Shown here piece after piece: positions 1 through 9,832 of a stretch of 64,000 nucleotides of DNA; within the stretch, counting starts at the first letter, position 1; every line of letters starts with the position of its first letter. Position numbers and translations under genes: made by a program. Origin of the DNA: Lasiosphaeris hirsuta (lineage: Eukaryota; Ascomycota; Sordariomycetes; Sordariales; Lasiosphaeriaceae); contig JAUKUA010000005.1 of assembly GCA_030549175.1 (NCBI GenBank), forward strand, positions 1,674,001 through 1,738,000, read 5' to 3'. The notes under the pieces were generated by a model that had not been told where the DNA came from, ran no database searches, and saw only the letters and a program-made list of their open reading frames with translations.

Positions 1-3000
1 GCCGCCGCCGCCGCCGACGGCTCCACCCCAGGGCTCCTCCTCGGCATCCCAACAACCTCTAGACACACCACGCACCGCGGCAGGTGCCGCTTGCAGTTTG
101 GACAGCTTACCCCTGCCGCCACCATCTTGGGCGTGAACGGGTTCGCCTGGTGGCCCTCGACGCCTCTGCCAACGGCCGGACCGCCCATGAAGCTCGGCAG
201 CGGCGACGCCGTGCCTCCACCTGCAAGATGGCCACTGCTACCGTGCGCGCCCAGACTCGTCTCCGCATCGCAGTACACGCAGCGCAGCGCGACCTGGCGC
301 CCGGGAGGGCGGACCGTCGGCCGGCCGTGGTGCTTGCTCCGCTTGGTGGATTCGACATCGAACTTGGCACGCAAGAAGAAAACGTGGTGCCGCTGCAGGT
401 AGGCGCGGTACGCGACACGGAAGGCAGCGGCGCGGACGTCGTCGATGAAGCGCGGTGCGCAGATGGACAGGAGTAGCGTAGCGGATTGGTAGTCGTAAAA
501 TTTCTGCACGTAGCGCGCGAGGATGTCGACGAGCGGGTCCGTGATGCCCGTCAGCACGATGCCTTCAATATCGCCTGTCTCGATGGCCGCCTCAACTTCT
601 TGGTGTAGCCAATTGGTGAGGTTTGCGTCGGTGAAGTTGCGCACTGCAACGAAGACGCGGTCCCGCAGGGGCAGGGATTGCTGGTTCGCGATGGTTGCCC
701 AGTCGCCGGTGGCGATGATTGAGGATATCGCCCGGAGGTAAGGGTCGGTTTTAGATGCTACCTTGACGTCAAAGTCTAGGGTCTCGTTTGTGTTGATGTC
801 GTCGTTTTTGCCGATGAGTTGGAGAGCGAGCGACACAAACAGCAACTCCGGGTGCTCTATGCTGGCCTTTTTGAGGACCTGGACGGCTTCTTTCGTATCG
901 CCCCTAAACAAAGCACGGCCGGCAGCCATGGTATGCCAGGTAGAATCCTTATGCAGCGTTGATGTTAATTTGCCGCCCTCAAAATCGGTCTCGTACGAAC
1001 GGCCCCAGTTGCAAATTTCCAAACATAGCTCCCTATGATGGGGCTTCTTTGTTTCAACGCCATCAAATTTGGGGACTCCAAGCTTCTGATTAATGGTGTT
1101 CAAGCAGCGTTCCCAGCTAGCCCTATCGGGTTGTGGCGCTGTGCTGTTTTCCAAGAGTCTCGTGTGAGGCTTGCTCCCTGGACAGAATCAGTAAGTGTGA
1201 TGTGATCTTGCAGGTTGGAGGAACAATTACCCAGGTCGTTGGCCCATATCGTATATACCCCCATATAGCCCACATCCAGGGGGTGCGATATCATCCCCCC
1301 ATCTGACGCCGCTTCTTCCGCCCCTGTTGAGGAAAACATGTGTCAGAACCTCGACACAGTTATCGCTGCACTGCTGAGCAACTCACCAGCAACCCAAGCC
1401 CAGACATCGCGGAGCCAGGGATCGTCAGCCACGATCTTTTGGTTCTTATCGTAGTTGAAAAGATACCCTTCCTTGGCGCGAAGAAGCATGGCATGGTCCA
1501 ATACCGCTTGCGCCTTATTTGGAAAGCGACTCATGTTCTTGGCCTCGGTGAGGAGCTTCTCATGACGCTTCAGTTGTGATGGTGGTTCACCCCCCGATTG
1601 CGGGATGGGCTGACCCTGGTTCGACAATGTTTCTTGCGAGGCCAATCGCAAGGCCGCCAGTTTCTCTGCAACGGTAGAAGCCTGAAGGAATGATGAGGGA
1701 AGGCCGCCTTCCTCGGCGGTCTCGTTGGTCACAAGCTCGTCGGCAGAAACACCAGAATCCATAGCCTTCTCTACCAAAGCAGCTATGTTGGCCTTTTCTG
1801 GCCCGAACAGCGGTATGTCAGATAGGGCCTTTTCCGTTAGGAGAGGCGCAAGCAGGCTATGGGCCTGCGATGGCTCAAGCTCCATCGCCTCATGGTAGGT
1901 ATCGCCCCCTACGTAAAATTGTTAGTTCGGTCGCGTGATGGGAGTCATTTTGGGAACCCCACCTTCCAAGCCGCGAAAAGGGGCCTGCCATGGAACCAAC
2001 TTATATGGGTATTCCGAGGTGAATGAAGGTTTTTCCAGGACTTCTAGTGCACCGCTATTTCGGAGAACCAAGAGTCTCGGCTGGAGGACCGGGGAGCGCA
2101 GGGTGATCCAGTCGAAGGATACTATCTTGTCGTTCTTTCGGCTGGGCTCGGCGTAAAGAGGATCCATCTCATAAGACCTCTTGACTTCCAAAAGCTCGGG
2201 GCTGCCCTCGATCTTGCCGTCCGATTCCACATACTCATGCCTCGTCGACATAATTCTCAACTGCCCGGTACGTGAAAGGACAGCGAGCATACCGGAGTGG
2301 TCTCGGCAAAAGCGGATAGAACGGATGAAGGAGTTTTTGCTGTCCATTAAGGCGGGATCTGCTTCCATCTGCACTGCTCGATCGAGACGTAGGGCGCCAC
2401 CCCAAGGCAATCCATCTCGGTCGAGGGCATCGACGTACGATGGAGCTGAATCTCCGCGGTGGGTAGCCCGGCGGTCCCAGATCATGATACCCGGCTGGTC
2501 CAAGGCAGAGGATGCAAAATAGTTCTGGTCCGCATAATCAATAGCAAGGTTGTTGCAGCACTTGGTTGCGAAGTGGATGACTGCACCATGTCCCTGTTCT
2601 AGCCAAATAACAGTTAGCTGACGAGGAGCGGCATAACGATCGGTTCGTGGGTCCGCATGATACCTCTGAGGTCGTGTATCCGAAGACCCTGGCCCTTGAT
2701 GCCTGCAACGAGGACATTGGGGTTGTCCTCAAAGAATCTAACACTTGACACAGATACACTGGGTTCAAGCCGGAGCGTGGGGTCTGAAAAGGGCTCGATG
2801 TCAAAAGGAAAACCGGAGCTAGAAGAGTCGATAGTGGACAGGCGGTTGATGTCCCAGATGTATAGGCAGTTATCACTCCTGACTCTATCTAGAGCAACCG
2901 CCAGCTTGCCCGTAGTATTAAAAGCAACGGCATGGCAAGTGCGCGACATCTTCAGGCCGAGCTCCAAGTAAGCATTGGAGCCGTCGTCGACGCGCAGAAG

Positions 3001-3243
3001 GTTGACAACGCCTGTTGAGGTGCCTACGGCGACGAGGCCGGGATGAGATGGCGACCAGTCATACGCGGTGAGGGGGGGAAGGTCATCGTGCTTAGTTCGC
3101 TTTCTGTAGTCAAAGCGGCCCCTTTGCGCGCGACCTGTGGGCTCATAGATTTGGACGACGCGATGCTGTACATTGATGTGAAGGAACGAATCACGGGCGG
3201 CGCTTGGCGACCATCGGATCAATCCAGGCTCGGGGCGGTCCAT
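1..3243 (-). CDS. sea4: Sea4/Mios-like WD40 subunit of the SEA (GATOR2-like) complex, partial
   Basis: Five exons, complement(join(<1..1177,1231..1323,1387..1908,1963..2598,2664..3243)). The introns are 53-65 bases and all phase 1. The N-terminal half (about residues 1-430) is WD40-like, with motifs such as AYDWSPSHPGLVAVG and NCLYIWDINRL. A helical middle follows. Near the left edge, cysteine pairs CVYC (270..281), CPNC and CVVC (61..110) match the zinc-binding C-terminal domain of Mios/Sea4; CPNCKRHLPRC is the most telling stretch. In yeast and animals this subunit belongs to the vacuole/lysosome-associated SEACAT/GATOR2 complex that activates TORC1. About 1000 residues are visible. The last part, after a GCC-repeat coding alanines at the very edge, lies outside the window. 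The ATG at 3243 gives the N-terminal MDRPEPGLIRWSP expected before the first blade. It is divergent to the Efg1 gene. Identification is confident; the splice sites are inferred. Confidence 0.88.
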
Positions 3244-3854
3244 TGCGGTGGGATGCTGGGTTCTGCTTGATAGGGAAACGTAGCAGACACTACTAGGGGC
3301 GAATTGGAGGCTGTGCTAGATGTCCCGCTCTGTGGCGCAAAGGATTTACTGAGATGCAAGACCCGACGGGGCTATCGTGCTTGATCCTCAAACTGTGGGG
3401 CTTGAGGCAGCTGTATTCAGATTGAGTTCAAATTGAAGCGGCCTCTGGGCCTCAAAGCCACTGGCAAGTTTCATTCATTATGGGAAATCATGAGTGAAAC
3501 GGCTTCGTGGCGGCGTTGTCGGTGTGATGATGGGGAGACCGACTCGGTATGTGGTGTTGGTGCGAGCGAGAACTCCTCCCTCCTCTGGCTGGGCTTATGA
3601 CCCTTGCTCCTCGCTTCTCGGCAGCTGGAGCTGTTGTTTCTCAACCCTGCCATTGCCTTGCCTTGGTTTACAAAGTACCCTAACCCTGTACTATGAGGTG
3701 GGGCACCGCCGGTATCCTGGAACTTTTTTTTTAGTGCCAAGTTCTTATCGAAGTTCAAGCTTTGAACCTTGGACCGACGACGAGCTAATCGACTTTAAAC
3801 ACCAACAAGTACGACCATCACCTGCGACAGGCTTCGCAAGGCGTCTCGATAATT
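3244..3854. promoter_or_regulatory. Divergent promoter between Sea4 and Efg1 genes
   Basis: This 611-base gap separates two start codons facing away from each other, so it must hold both promoters and 5' leaders. It contains a doubled CCCTAA motif at 3678..3687 and a T8 run just downstream of it (about 3724). I see no convincing TATA box and no open frame with family resemblance. Confidence 0.6.
3678..3687 (-). promoter_or_regulatory. Doubled TTAGGG (Tbf1-type) motif upstream of Efg1
   Basis: The + strand reads CCCTAACCCT, which is AGGGTTAGGG on the other strand, about 170 bases before the Efg1 start codon. Telomere-like TTAGGG motifs are bound by Tbf1-type Myb factors in many ascomycetes and occur in promoters of ribosome-biogenesis genes. 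The assignment is by motif and position only. Confidence 0.45.
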
Positions 3855-4799
3855 ATGGGCGGCAAACGGTCTCGCCAGGAGGACGAGCCCTCGACTCAAT
3901 ACAATCCCGAAGGTGGCGGCAGGAGTCGAGCACCACCCGCCAAACACTGGTCGAAACGACAAAAGACCAACGCGAGCGACGACAATATGAGCGCCATCAA
4001 GAAACGAGCACGTGCTATCGAGCGCCTCTTCTTGAGGGAAAATGCAAATATACCGGCCGACAAGCAGATTGAGCTTGAGCGAGAGCTAGCAGCTCACAAA
4101 CAGAGAATCACCGAGTCCAAAATAAAGCGGTTGAGGAGTGATATGATCGGCAAATACCACATGGTCAGGTTCTTCGGTGAGTTTACCCATCTTCCCGTCC
4201 TCTTGCTCGTAATTGACTGTGGAACAGAACGAAAGAAGGCGATAAGATTAGCAAAGCAGCTGCAGAAGCGCCTAGCCGAGACTGAGGATCCTGAGGAGCT
4301 CGCCAAGATCAAAGCTGATCTACATATCGCCCAGGTCGATATCGATTACGCCATTTATCACCCCTTTATGGAGACCTATATCAGCTTATACGCGACGCCA
4401 TCGAATAACTCAACCGAGAAGCCTACGGCGGCGCAATATTTGCACGCACCCAGGCCACCCATGTGGAGCACAATTGAGAAGGTTAGGGAAGAGGGGAAGG
4501 AAATGTTGGAGAAACTGCAGAACAGGCAACCAGAGACCATTGCCAGTACGACTCCTGCAAAGACCCTGGGTGTAGACAGTGCGAAGGCCTCGCAGGCAAA
4601 GGACAAGCATGAGCGCAGTGCGGCCGAGCCCTCCTCGCCCGGTAAGACCAAGAAGAAGGCGTCCTTTCAGAAACTGCAGCCGTGGGAGAAGCCCAAGCCA
4701 GTTGCCAAGGGCGAGAATCGGGCAGCAAGGCGCGCAAAGGAGAGAGTCATGGCTGCCCGCAAGGAAGAGACTGATGGGGGCGGCTTCTTCGATGAGTAA
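3855..4799 (+). CDS. efg1: rRNA-processing protein Efg1
   Basis: Two exons, join(3855..4176,4228..4799), 297 aa. Reading through the 51-base intron stays in frame and would insert 17 unlikely hydrophobic residues; splicing GTGAGT...AACAG restores the family sequence KYHMVRFFERKKA. Features in order: basic N-terminus; the conserved core (about residues 45-165) with AIERLFLRENANIPADKQ, coiled-coil LERELAAHKQRI and HMVRFFERKKA; then a variable, Lys/Ala-rich tail with KTKKKASFQKL and an acidic end. Efg1 acts in the nucleolus in early 18S rRNA maturation as part of the 90S pre-ribosome. Its head-to-head neighbour encodes a TORC1 regulator, so the two may share growth-linked control (inference). 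Confidence 0.93.
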   Translation: MGGKRSRQEDEPSTQYNPEGGGRSRAPPAKHWSKRQKTNASDDNMSAIKKRARAIERLFLRENANIPADKQIELERELAAHKQRITESKIKRLRSDMIGKYHMVRFFGEFTHLPVLLLVIDCGTERKKAIRLAKQLQKRLAETEDPEELAKIKADLHIAQVDIDYAIYHPFMETYISLYATPSNNSTEKPTAAQYLHAPRPPMWSTIEKVREEGKEMLEKLQNRQPETIASTTPAKTLGVDSAKASQAKDKHERSAAEPSSPGKTKKKASFQKLQPWEKPKPVAKGENRAARRAKERVMAARKEETDGGGFFDE

Positions 4800-5235
4800 C
4801 GGGAGAGCCGGCGTGGCTCAAGAGAGGCATGCTATGCATGCCGCGACTAGAGTAGATCATGATATCCACAACGAGTTGACAGAAGAACGAAGGGAAGTTG
4901 TACCTTTGCAGTTCGGGGATGCATTGGTATGCATGGGCCCTGTTGTTGACACTGTTCACCACGTCATTGGGGTAGACAGAGGCTACCTCTCCAAACAGTG
5001 GGCCTCAATTTTCCAGCCAGACGGATGTCTTGAGAGTTTGTAAGGCTTGGGCAGTGGGCCTCACGCATGAACCGAAAGCAAATGCCCCTTATTCGGCCAA
5101 CCCTATTTCCTTATATCAGCCCCACTTTGCTCTGGACTTGGTTTGGCGGAATGCTATCTATTATTCTGGCGCTGCCGCTGGCAGTGGGCGCAACGTCGGC
5201 ACAAGGCAGCTTCGATCCCATTTCCGCGTGAGTGA
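4800..5235. other. Intergenic, nothing recognised
   Basis: This 436-base gap lies between the Efg1 stop and the next same-strand start. It should hold the Efg1 3' end and the promoter of the dsRBD-like gene. There is a small palindromic stretch GGCATGCTATGCATGCC near 4827 but no gene signal. Confidence 0.5.
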
Positions 5236-6640
5236 ATGAATGCATATAAGGTCGGCGACCTCAGACCAGAATCGATGGGCTCGACTCTTTCTGTCCAGGC
5301 TCAGGCTACAGGCGAAGAAGGCGAAGAAGGCGAAGAAGAATTGTCGGCTCCCTCCCCGCTCCCACTCCCACATACTCTGCCGCGACCCGGCACCCCCCCA
5401 CCACGCCTTTCGCTCGCTGGAGTTCCTGGAGTTCGCACATTGGTTTTGCCCACCACCCCCCAAAACAAGCCGTCTTCTACGACGACCAAACGCAAGGCAC
5501 GAGACCCTTCTCCCAGCACCATTGTGCCCTTGGCGCATCGGAAACGCAGGGTATCCGCCAAGGCATCTGCCAAGAGCATCAACGGTGGTGACGACACCGA
5601 ATATATCAGTATGCCGAGTGCATCCCTCCTAAGCGATCCGGTAGACTACCGGGATCTCAAAGAATGGATTGCCCACCAGGAGAGCCTGCCGCAGCCCACC
5701 CCACTTACGGATGCACAACGAAAAGCAATTGCAGAGCTCAAAGCCTCCATCATCAAAAACGTGCCCGAGCCAGAGCTTGGTGAGACTGACTGGGTCAGCC
5801 TGCTGTTCAGTAAGCCGCACCGATATCACCCCTGTCGTGACCAGGAATGCTAAAAGCGCCCCAGGGTTCCGTGACGCCAACCACGAAGACAACGCGGCCG
5901 TCTCGTTCCGCGATGAAGCAGGCCCTAATGGCACGTGGCGCTGCTTCTGCAGCTACACCGGGCCTGGCTCCCACGAGCCCACCGAGTTTCCCAACAAGGA
6001 CTCGGGCTTCATCGCCGACTCCCGCAACACCCCGGTCGCGCCCGGCTTCGCAAAGAAGAAGGACGCCAAGAAGTACGCGGCCAGGTGCTGCGCGGAGTGG
6101 CTGATGAAAGTAGAACTCCTGTCCCCCAAAGGCGAGGTATTGCGGCGACGCAAGGGATCCTCGGTCGCTACCCCGCCTCCCTCCATCCCAGCGACACCCA
6201 GCAAGGCCCAAGCAGCCGCGCGCCCGTCCGCCAGCGCCTCCTCCCCCTCCCCGCCCGCTAGCGACGACTCCGACAACGAGCGGCCCGCCGCCGAACGCGT
6301 CCGCGACCTTTGCAAGCACCTCGGCATCATCCAGCCCAAGTACCACGTCGTCTCCACTGCCACGAGCGCCCCGGGGAATGCTCTTTTCTTTGACGGCCGG
6401 GCCGACTTTGGCACGGATGCCGTTACCGTCCCCGAGACAGTCGGCCGCGTGACAGCGTGCCTGTCTAGGGCGAGTACCAAGGAGAGGATTGCCGAGGAGG
6501 TGCTGGTGTATCTGATCGAGGAGAAGGCCAGGCGGGAGGAGCAGTTCCGGGCTGTGGCTGGGGGTGGTGCTGCTGACGCTACTGACGACGATGATGATCA
6601 TGGTGGGAGCTTGGATGAATCAACTGGGTCGGATGAGTAG
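5236..6640 (+). CDS. Hypothetical protein with two dsRBD-like segments
   Basis: Two exons, join(5236..5809,5865..6640), 449 aa; the intron is GTAAGC...CCCCAG, 55 bases, phase 1. The N-terminus is low-complexity with an EEGEEGEEE run, proline/serine and basic patches. A segment around residues 155-180 is helical (DAQRKAIAELKASI). Residues about 195-275 resemble a divergent double-stranded-RNA-binding fold: FRDEAG, GTWRCFCSYTG, then KKKDAKKYAARCCAEWLM, which looks like the final dsRBD helix. A second, weaker copy near the C-terminus runs from VRDLCKHLGI through KERIAEEVLVYLIEE. The tail is acidic (DDDDDH, GSDE). I do not recognise an orthologue of known function. An in-frame ATG at 5275 is an alternative start. 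The dsRBD reading is inference from spacing of helix and strand motifs. Confidence 0.72.
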
Positions 6641-7430
6641 CTGATGATATATGGAATCTTGTCGTCCTTTTCCATCTATTTTATTTAGGGGCGGTATCAT
6701 CATGGGGTAGACAAGCTTGGATATTGGTGTCCATGTTAAGCAAGAGGTGACTTGGCGGTTTTGGAAGGTGAAAGGGAGACTGATATTGACATGATTATGA
6801 ACGAGAGCACGCATTACGGTTATAGCTATTGGCGAAAGGATTGTGCTGGCTTAGGGTACTGTCGGTTATCCAGGCTGCATAGGGCAAGTTCTATCATTAG
6901 GATCTTCTGCACCGGACAAGCTCTGAGGAGGTACAAATACCTATGTGCCGCACTTCTCGTCCATGGGTCGGGCAGCTGTCTCGTGACCCAGGGCAACAAT
7001 GGGGCCCTCCCGTGTATATGACTTGTGACTTCTTACCAGGCCGCTTTCACAATCCCAGGGGGGGAGGGGGGGGAAGCTATCTAACTTCTATTTTCTTGCA
7101 CCGGAAATGTGTTACCCCTGCATCTGGTTGATGGCCGAGCGGCCGTTAGCCAGATGCCGGGATACCATGCTTTTTTCAACTAACTCTTTTTTTCTCACTG
7201 TCGTCCTGATATTGTAGCCGGCCGGAGTTCGAGACGCATCATTCGTAGTCGGTAGGAATCCGAGTCGACCTCCCTCCCTAGTATTTTCGGACGAGTTCCC
7301 TATTATATCTTGTCGTTTCAAGACTCCTTTACGGAACCTACACGCCGATGTACGCTGCCAACATCACCAACGAACATACAATAATTTCATCTCAGGCTTC
7401 TTTCATCTCGTTCAAAGTTGCGCCTGGAAT
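6641..7430. other. Convergent intergenic region
   Basis: This region lies between the stop codons of the dsRBD-like gene (+) and Tpt1 (-), so it should hold two 3' ends. It contains a G-rich run near 7059-7075. No gene is supported; the short frames here show no family resemblance. Confidence 0.5.
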
Positions 7431-8479
7431 TCACGCCTTCCCCCCTCGCCCTCCCCTCCCTCCCCTGCCCCCTCCAGCTCTCGCCTTCCCCTGCGGTACC
7501 CGGATGGTGATACCCGCGGGCAAATCCGCCACCGCCTCGCCGTCTTTCCACAGGACACCCACGCCCTGCGTCCGGCCAGCAACCTCCTTGAAGTACTCGG
7601 CCGGCACCAGCCCCTCCTCGGCCCCCTCCGTCAGCACGACCCCGTTGTCGCTGACCCACCACTTGATGGCGGCCTCGCGCATGCTAGCGGCCACGTCGAC
7701 GTAGATGAGCAGCTCCGCGTCCCTACGCATGCCGCTGATGACGCCAGCCTCGTCCTCGGGCAGACCCGTGCTAAAGTGCACGTGGTTGCGGCCCATGGGC
7801 CGCAGCCCGCCACTCTCGATGATGCGAGGCCAAAAGGCAAAGTAGGTACCGTGGACCACAGTCGCAGGCACGGCAGCGCTACCTTCGGGGATGGTCCCGT
7901 CTTCCGACGGCAGCGCGAGCGGCTTCAGAAGACCCTCGTTGTCGAGCTTGATGCTGTGGCCCTGGTTGGCGCGGATGAGCCAGTGCGCCGGGTCCGTCGA
8001 CGTCTCGTCTAGGCCCTTGTTGGTGGCGGGGTTCAGCTTGAGCGCAAAGCGCTGCTTGTCGCTGTCGCGGACGGCTGAGACGATCTCGGCGAAGGTGGGT
8101 TGGAGGGACCGGACGGGGCCCCATTGGAGCTGGTGGTTGTTAGCAGAATATTAGGTAAGGGGTTGTGTCCTCTCTCAATGTCGAGACCGAGCTCAGGAAC
8201 CACCTCTTAGTAAAGAGAAGCTAGACCTCCGGAACTCACCACCTTGTCTAAGCTCGCAAACCCCTCTCGATCTAGCTCGACCCCGGCATTTGCCGCCTGG
8301 TGTCGTAGCAACCTCGACAGCGCGCGCGAGAGGTCCACATCCCGACCCTTGCCGCCCTTGTTTGTGCGGAACCGACCGCCACGGCCACCACCACGACCAC
8401 GGGAGCCACTGCCGCCGACCCGACCTAGGCTAGCCTGGTCCTCAAACTGGTCGGCGATCTGTGTGATTTCGTCGTCCAT
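7431..8479 (-). CDS. tpt1: tRNA 2'-phosphotransferase Tpt1
   Basis: Two exons, complement(join(7431..8129,8240..8479)), 312 aa. The 110-base intron GTGAGT...CACCAG is phase 0 and joins DKV to LQWGPVRS. The enzyme removes the 2'-phosphate left at tRNA splice junctions, transferring it to NAD+. The signature LLRHQAANAGVELDREGF begins the domain (Arg59, His60). RANQGHS (Arg133) and GRNHVHFS (Arg194) supply the other conserved catalytic arginines, so the family's Arg-His-Arg-Arg set is complete. Unusually, the domain is flanked by glycine/arginine RGG tracts at both ends: RGRGGGRGGRFR before it and GGGRGGRGGRGG at the very C-terminus. The ATG at 8479 was chosen because it gives a compact leader; an upstream in-frame extension is unlike the family. 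Confidence 0.94.
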
Positions 8480-9832
8480 CCTGCGTTCGATTTTTGAGCT
8501 TTCGTGTTTTGCGTGGTAGGTGCAAGTGTGGAATAAGCTGGCTGACGATGATAGGGCGGTGCTGATGAGGCCCAGGTGCGGCTGGTAGCTTCTGGGCGGG
8601 AGCCGTATGCTATTCGTGGATGCTGTGAGACTGCACACAGTTTGTATTAGATGCCTGGTCATGTGCTCTTGATTTAATCGTCAGGTTTTGCAGCTTCTCT
8701 CCTGCAATGTAGGATGGAGTGTCATGTCGTTCAAGGAAACCCACCTTTGTCGTTGATGTGAAGAAGGGGTTCTGTGAGCTGCAGCAACCCCAAGATTTTA
8801 TGGATACCTACCTAACTGAGGGGGCTCACGTCAAAGCTTCGGCTTTGAAACATTTCGGGTAAGGTTTGGTTTCCAGAAAGACCTCTCTATTCAAGCTTGC
8901 GTATGCGCAGTTATATGATATGCCGAATACAAAGAACGAGGCAACAACCTTTTCGGTATGACTCACTGGCCTCACCTTAGACAATGATCGCCGAAACATA
9001 TTCACCACATTGCCTCAAATCATGGAAGCAGATGTTGGGAAAACCCATCACTTTAGCACAAATCCAGGTATAATACAATACACATATCCCTTCGACGAGT
9101 TACTCAGCCCACACAACCACGACACAACTACCACAAAGTCAACAGATGCACCTCATCGATAGACTCAGAACCGAATCATAAGGCCCTATTCTCTTTCCCT
9201 CGTGGGACTTAAATCCCCGGCAATTACACTGGTACTCCCCTCCTACCGCATCCCGCGCCGGGGCGAACAACCCGTCGAAAGGAAGAAGAATGGTAAGATA
9301 AATAAAACAAGACACAGCGCTCTCCCGAAGGGCATTCCCCCAATGCAGAATCGTATCCATAACAAAAACAACGTGGTATATTCTGGAACCCGCTTCCGCA
9401 TTTCCTCCTCTTCGCCCGACTTGTTTCGGGTCAGATGTAGGTGCGCCCCCTTCCCAAACACAGCCAAAACATCGTTCGCAGTTGTTGTTCCCCAGAACTC
9501 CTTCCCGTTGCAAAATTTGTGTAGCCCCGCGGGTGTGCTGCTGTGTCATAGAATAGCAAAAATGTACAATTAACGCCTTCGGGATGGATCTGACTTGGAA
9601 GAAAATCGCCCACTCGTCCCGCCCCGTCATTTTGCTGCTGGTGGCATCGGCCTGCCTTAGTTACGCCTGGCGCCCTCAAATAGGTGAAAAAAAGGTGTGC
9701 CGGTTCGTCAGGTTCTCCCGAATCAATGCAAAGGAATTTGTAGAAAAACGCCCGCGCATGATGAGGTTATATCTTTAGTGGTGGTACATTCGTGAACATG
9801 GTTGTGGACGTCATAAAGGCATGATGGTCTTG
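8480..9832. other. Intergenic, nothing recognised
   Basis: This gap lies upstream of Tpt1 and downstream of the 1120-aa protein gene (both minus strand). It should contain the Tpt1 promoter and the neighbour's 3' end. Frames of 120-160 codons at 9139..9630 have no recognisable content. Confidence 0.5.
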
